Positions 63,101-64,000 of a DNA stretch of 64,000 nucleotides are shown in pieces. Source of the DNA: Gordius sp. MW1 (taxonomy: Eukaryota; Nematomorpha; Gordioida; Gordea; Gordiidae). Within the stretch, counting starts at the first letter, position 1. Each line of letters opens with the position of its first letter. Both the position numbers and the translations under genes were made by a program. The DNA lies in assembly GCA_964036665.1 (NCBI GenBank), contig OZ038530.1, positions 2,170,001-2,234,000 of the forward strand, written 5' to 3'. The notes under the pieces were generated by a model. It had not been told where the DNA came from, did not search any database, and worked only from the letters and a program-made list of their open reading frames with translations.

Positions 63101-64000
63101 AGAGCATGAAAAAATATATAAAAGTAAGCCAATTTGAGAATCCTATTATCCTCGATTGACTTCCGCAAAGAGGTTTTAAGCTGCGAGAACTATCATTTTG
63201 ACAAAAGACAACGTTTTATTGTTGCGATTAGTTTGTTGTATCGCAACGTGAGTGCTTAATTTTTGAAAACTGCTCTATGCGATCATGATTTCAAAGTAAT
63301 AGTTTTTAGATTTTGATAAATTTTTACTTGGGATCATAGAAACCACGTCTGAAAACGACAACTTTCATCGGATGAATACGGTTGAAAGGAAAATATGTGA
63401 AAAATTTTGAGGTAAAAATATTTATTTTTTTCGCCTCTATGTGAAAGAGCATGAAAAAATATATAAGAGTAAGCCAATTTGAGAATCCTATTATCCTCGA
63501 TTGACTTCCGAAAAGAGGTTTTAAGATGCGAGAACTATCATTTTGACAAAAGACAACGTTTTATTGTTGCGATTAGTTTGTTGTATCGCAACGTGAGTGC
63601 TTAATTTTTCAAAAATGCACTATGCGATCATGATTTCAAAGTAATAGTTTTCTGATTCTGATAAATTTTTACTTTTTATCATCGAAACCACGTCTGAAAA
63701 CGACAACTTTCATCGGATGCATACGGTTGAAAGGAAAATATGTGAAAAATTTTGAGGTAAAAATATTTATTTTTTTCGATTCTATGTGAAAGAGCATGAA
63801 AAAATATATAAGAGTAAGCGAATTTGAGAATCCTATTATCCTCGATTGACTTCCGAAAAGAGGTTTTAAGATGCGAGAACTATCATTTTGACAAAAGACA
63901 ACGTTTTATTGTTGCGATTAGTTTGTTGTATCGCAACGTGGGTGCTTAATTTTTAAAAACTGCTCTATGCGATCATGATTTCAAAGTAATAGTTTTTAGA
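60164..64000 (+). repeat. 9-mer repeat, copy 4, diverging and running off the window
   Basis: Follows the 9-mer to about 62.9 kb but differs. The 6-bp deletion is absent (61.99 kb reads caaagaaaaatatg), an extra CACT occurs at about 62237 (gcactcactatgcg), and a B-type start replaces the expected C type near 62.92 kb. The marker gtgggtgcttaatttttaaaa at about 61523 returns at about 63939, seven monomers later, so another unit length begins here. Confidence 0.7.

Larger units (their letters stand above)
12257..64000 (+). repeat. 345-bp satellite array, right block (about 150 monomers)
   Basis: Continuation of the same satellite, same orientation and phase, running off the window end. The first bases (cgttttat) are the target-site copy of the transposon insertion. 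Unit length stays at about 342-345 bp for the whole 51.7 kb. Local higher-order organisation changes several times and is listed separately. No other insertion, inversion or non-satellite sequence is visible in this stretch. The longest frames are 60-90 codons, all minus strand, and repeat with the satellite period; I consider none of them coding. Confidence 0.98.

Noticed and set aside
1..64000. CRISPR array
   Set aside because: The repeats are contiguous 345-bp monomers without unique spacers or cas genes, in an animal-type transposon context.

Overview
The window is eukaryotic repetitive DNA, most likely constitutive (pericentromeric-type) heterochromatin of an animal. It has no intact host gene. 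About 60.3 of the 64 kb is one AT-rich tandem satellite with a monomer of about 345 bp, roughly 175 copies, all in the same orientation. Positions 1-8567 and 12257-64000 are satellite. A single 3,689-bp island at 8568-12256 interrupts it. An arthropod, perhaps an insect, is my best guess, from the P-superfamily transposon with a THAP-type transposase and a small LTR retrotransposon with a tRNA-Leu-type primer site. I cannot name the species.

The island is a nested insertion that can be read base by base. The outer element is a P-superfamily DNA transposon. It has a perfect 8-bp target duplication (cgttttat), imperfect terminal inverted repeats of 24 and 23 bp starting CATAGACTA, and a perfect 20-bp subterminal inverted repeat. 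On the minus strand it carries a decayed transposase: a THAP-domain remnant, the LPSESSLRRW-type segment that normally precedes the catalytic core, and the family-typical C-terminus. The catalytic RNase H and GTP-binding middle is missing, so it is a KP-like internally deleted derivative. Inside it, just upstream of a candidate transposase start codon, sits a 2,049-bp non-autonomous LTR retrotransposon. It has 544/541-bp LTRs, a 5-bp duplication (gttat), a tRNA-Leu-type primer-binding site, a polypurine tract and a 964-bp interior without gag or pol. By my hand comparison the two LTRs differ by one substitution and one C-tract length change, so the insertion is young. Without both elements the P transposon would be about 1.6 kb.

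The satellite has layered structure. Three monomer subtypes (A, B, C) differ at linked sites. They are arranged into higher-order repeats that change along the window: 5-mers (about 1.72 kb) near 2-5.5 kb, 12-mers (4,134 bp) with 5-mer truncations at about 14.9-30.2 kb, a 5-mer duplication at about 32.7-36.2 kb, an ABC trimer (about 1,030 bp) at about 36-43.6 kb, a 4-mer duplication near 44.3-46 kb, and 9-mer/12-mer units (about 3.1 and 4.12 kb) from about 49.8 kb to the end. Unit lengths are always whole numbers of monomers, as expected from repeated unequal exchange. Each monomer also carries an 8-bp dyad with an 11-nt loop (GTTGCGAT...ATCGCAAC) and a TATA-like motif. The many small open frames in the satellite are repeat shadows, not genes.
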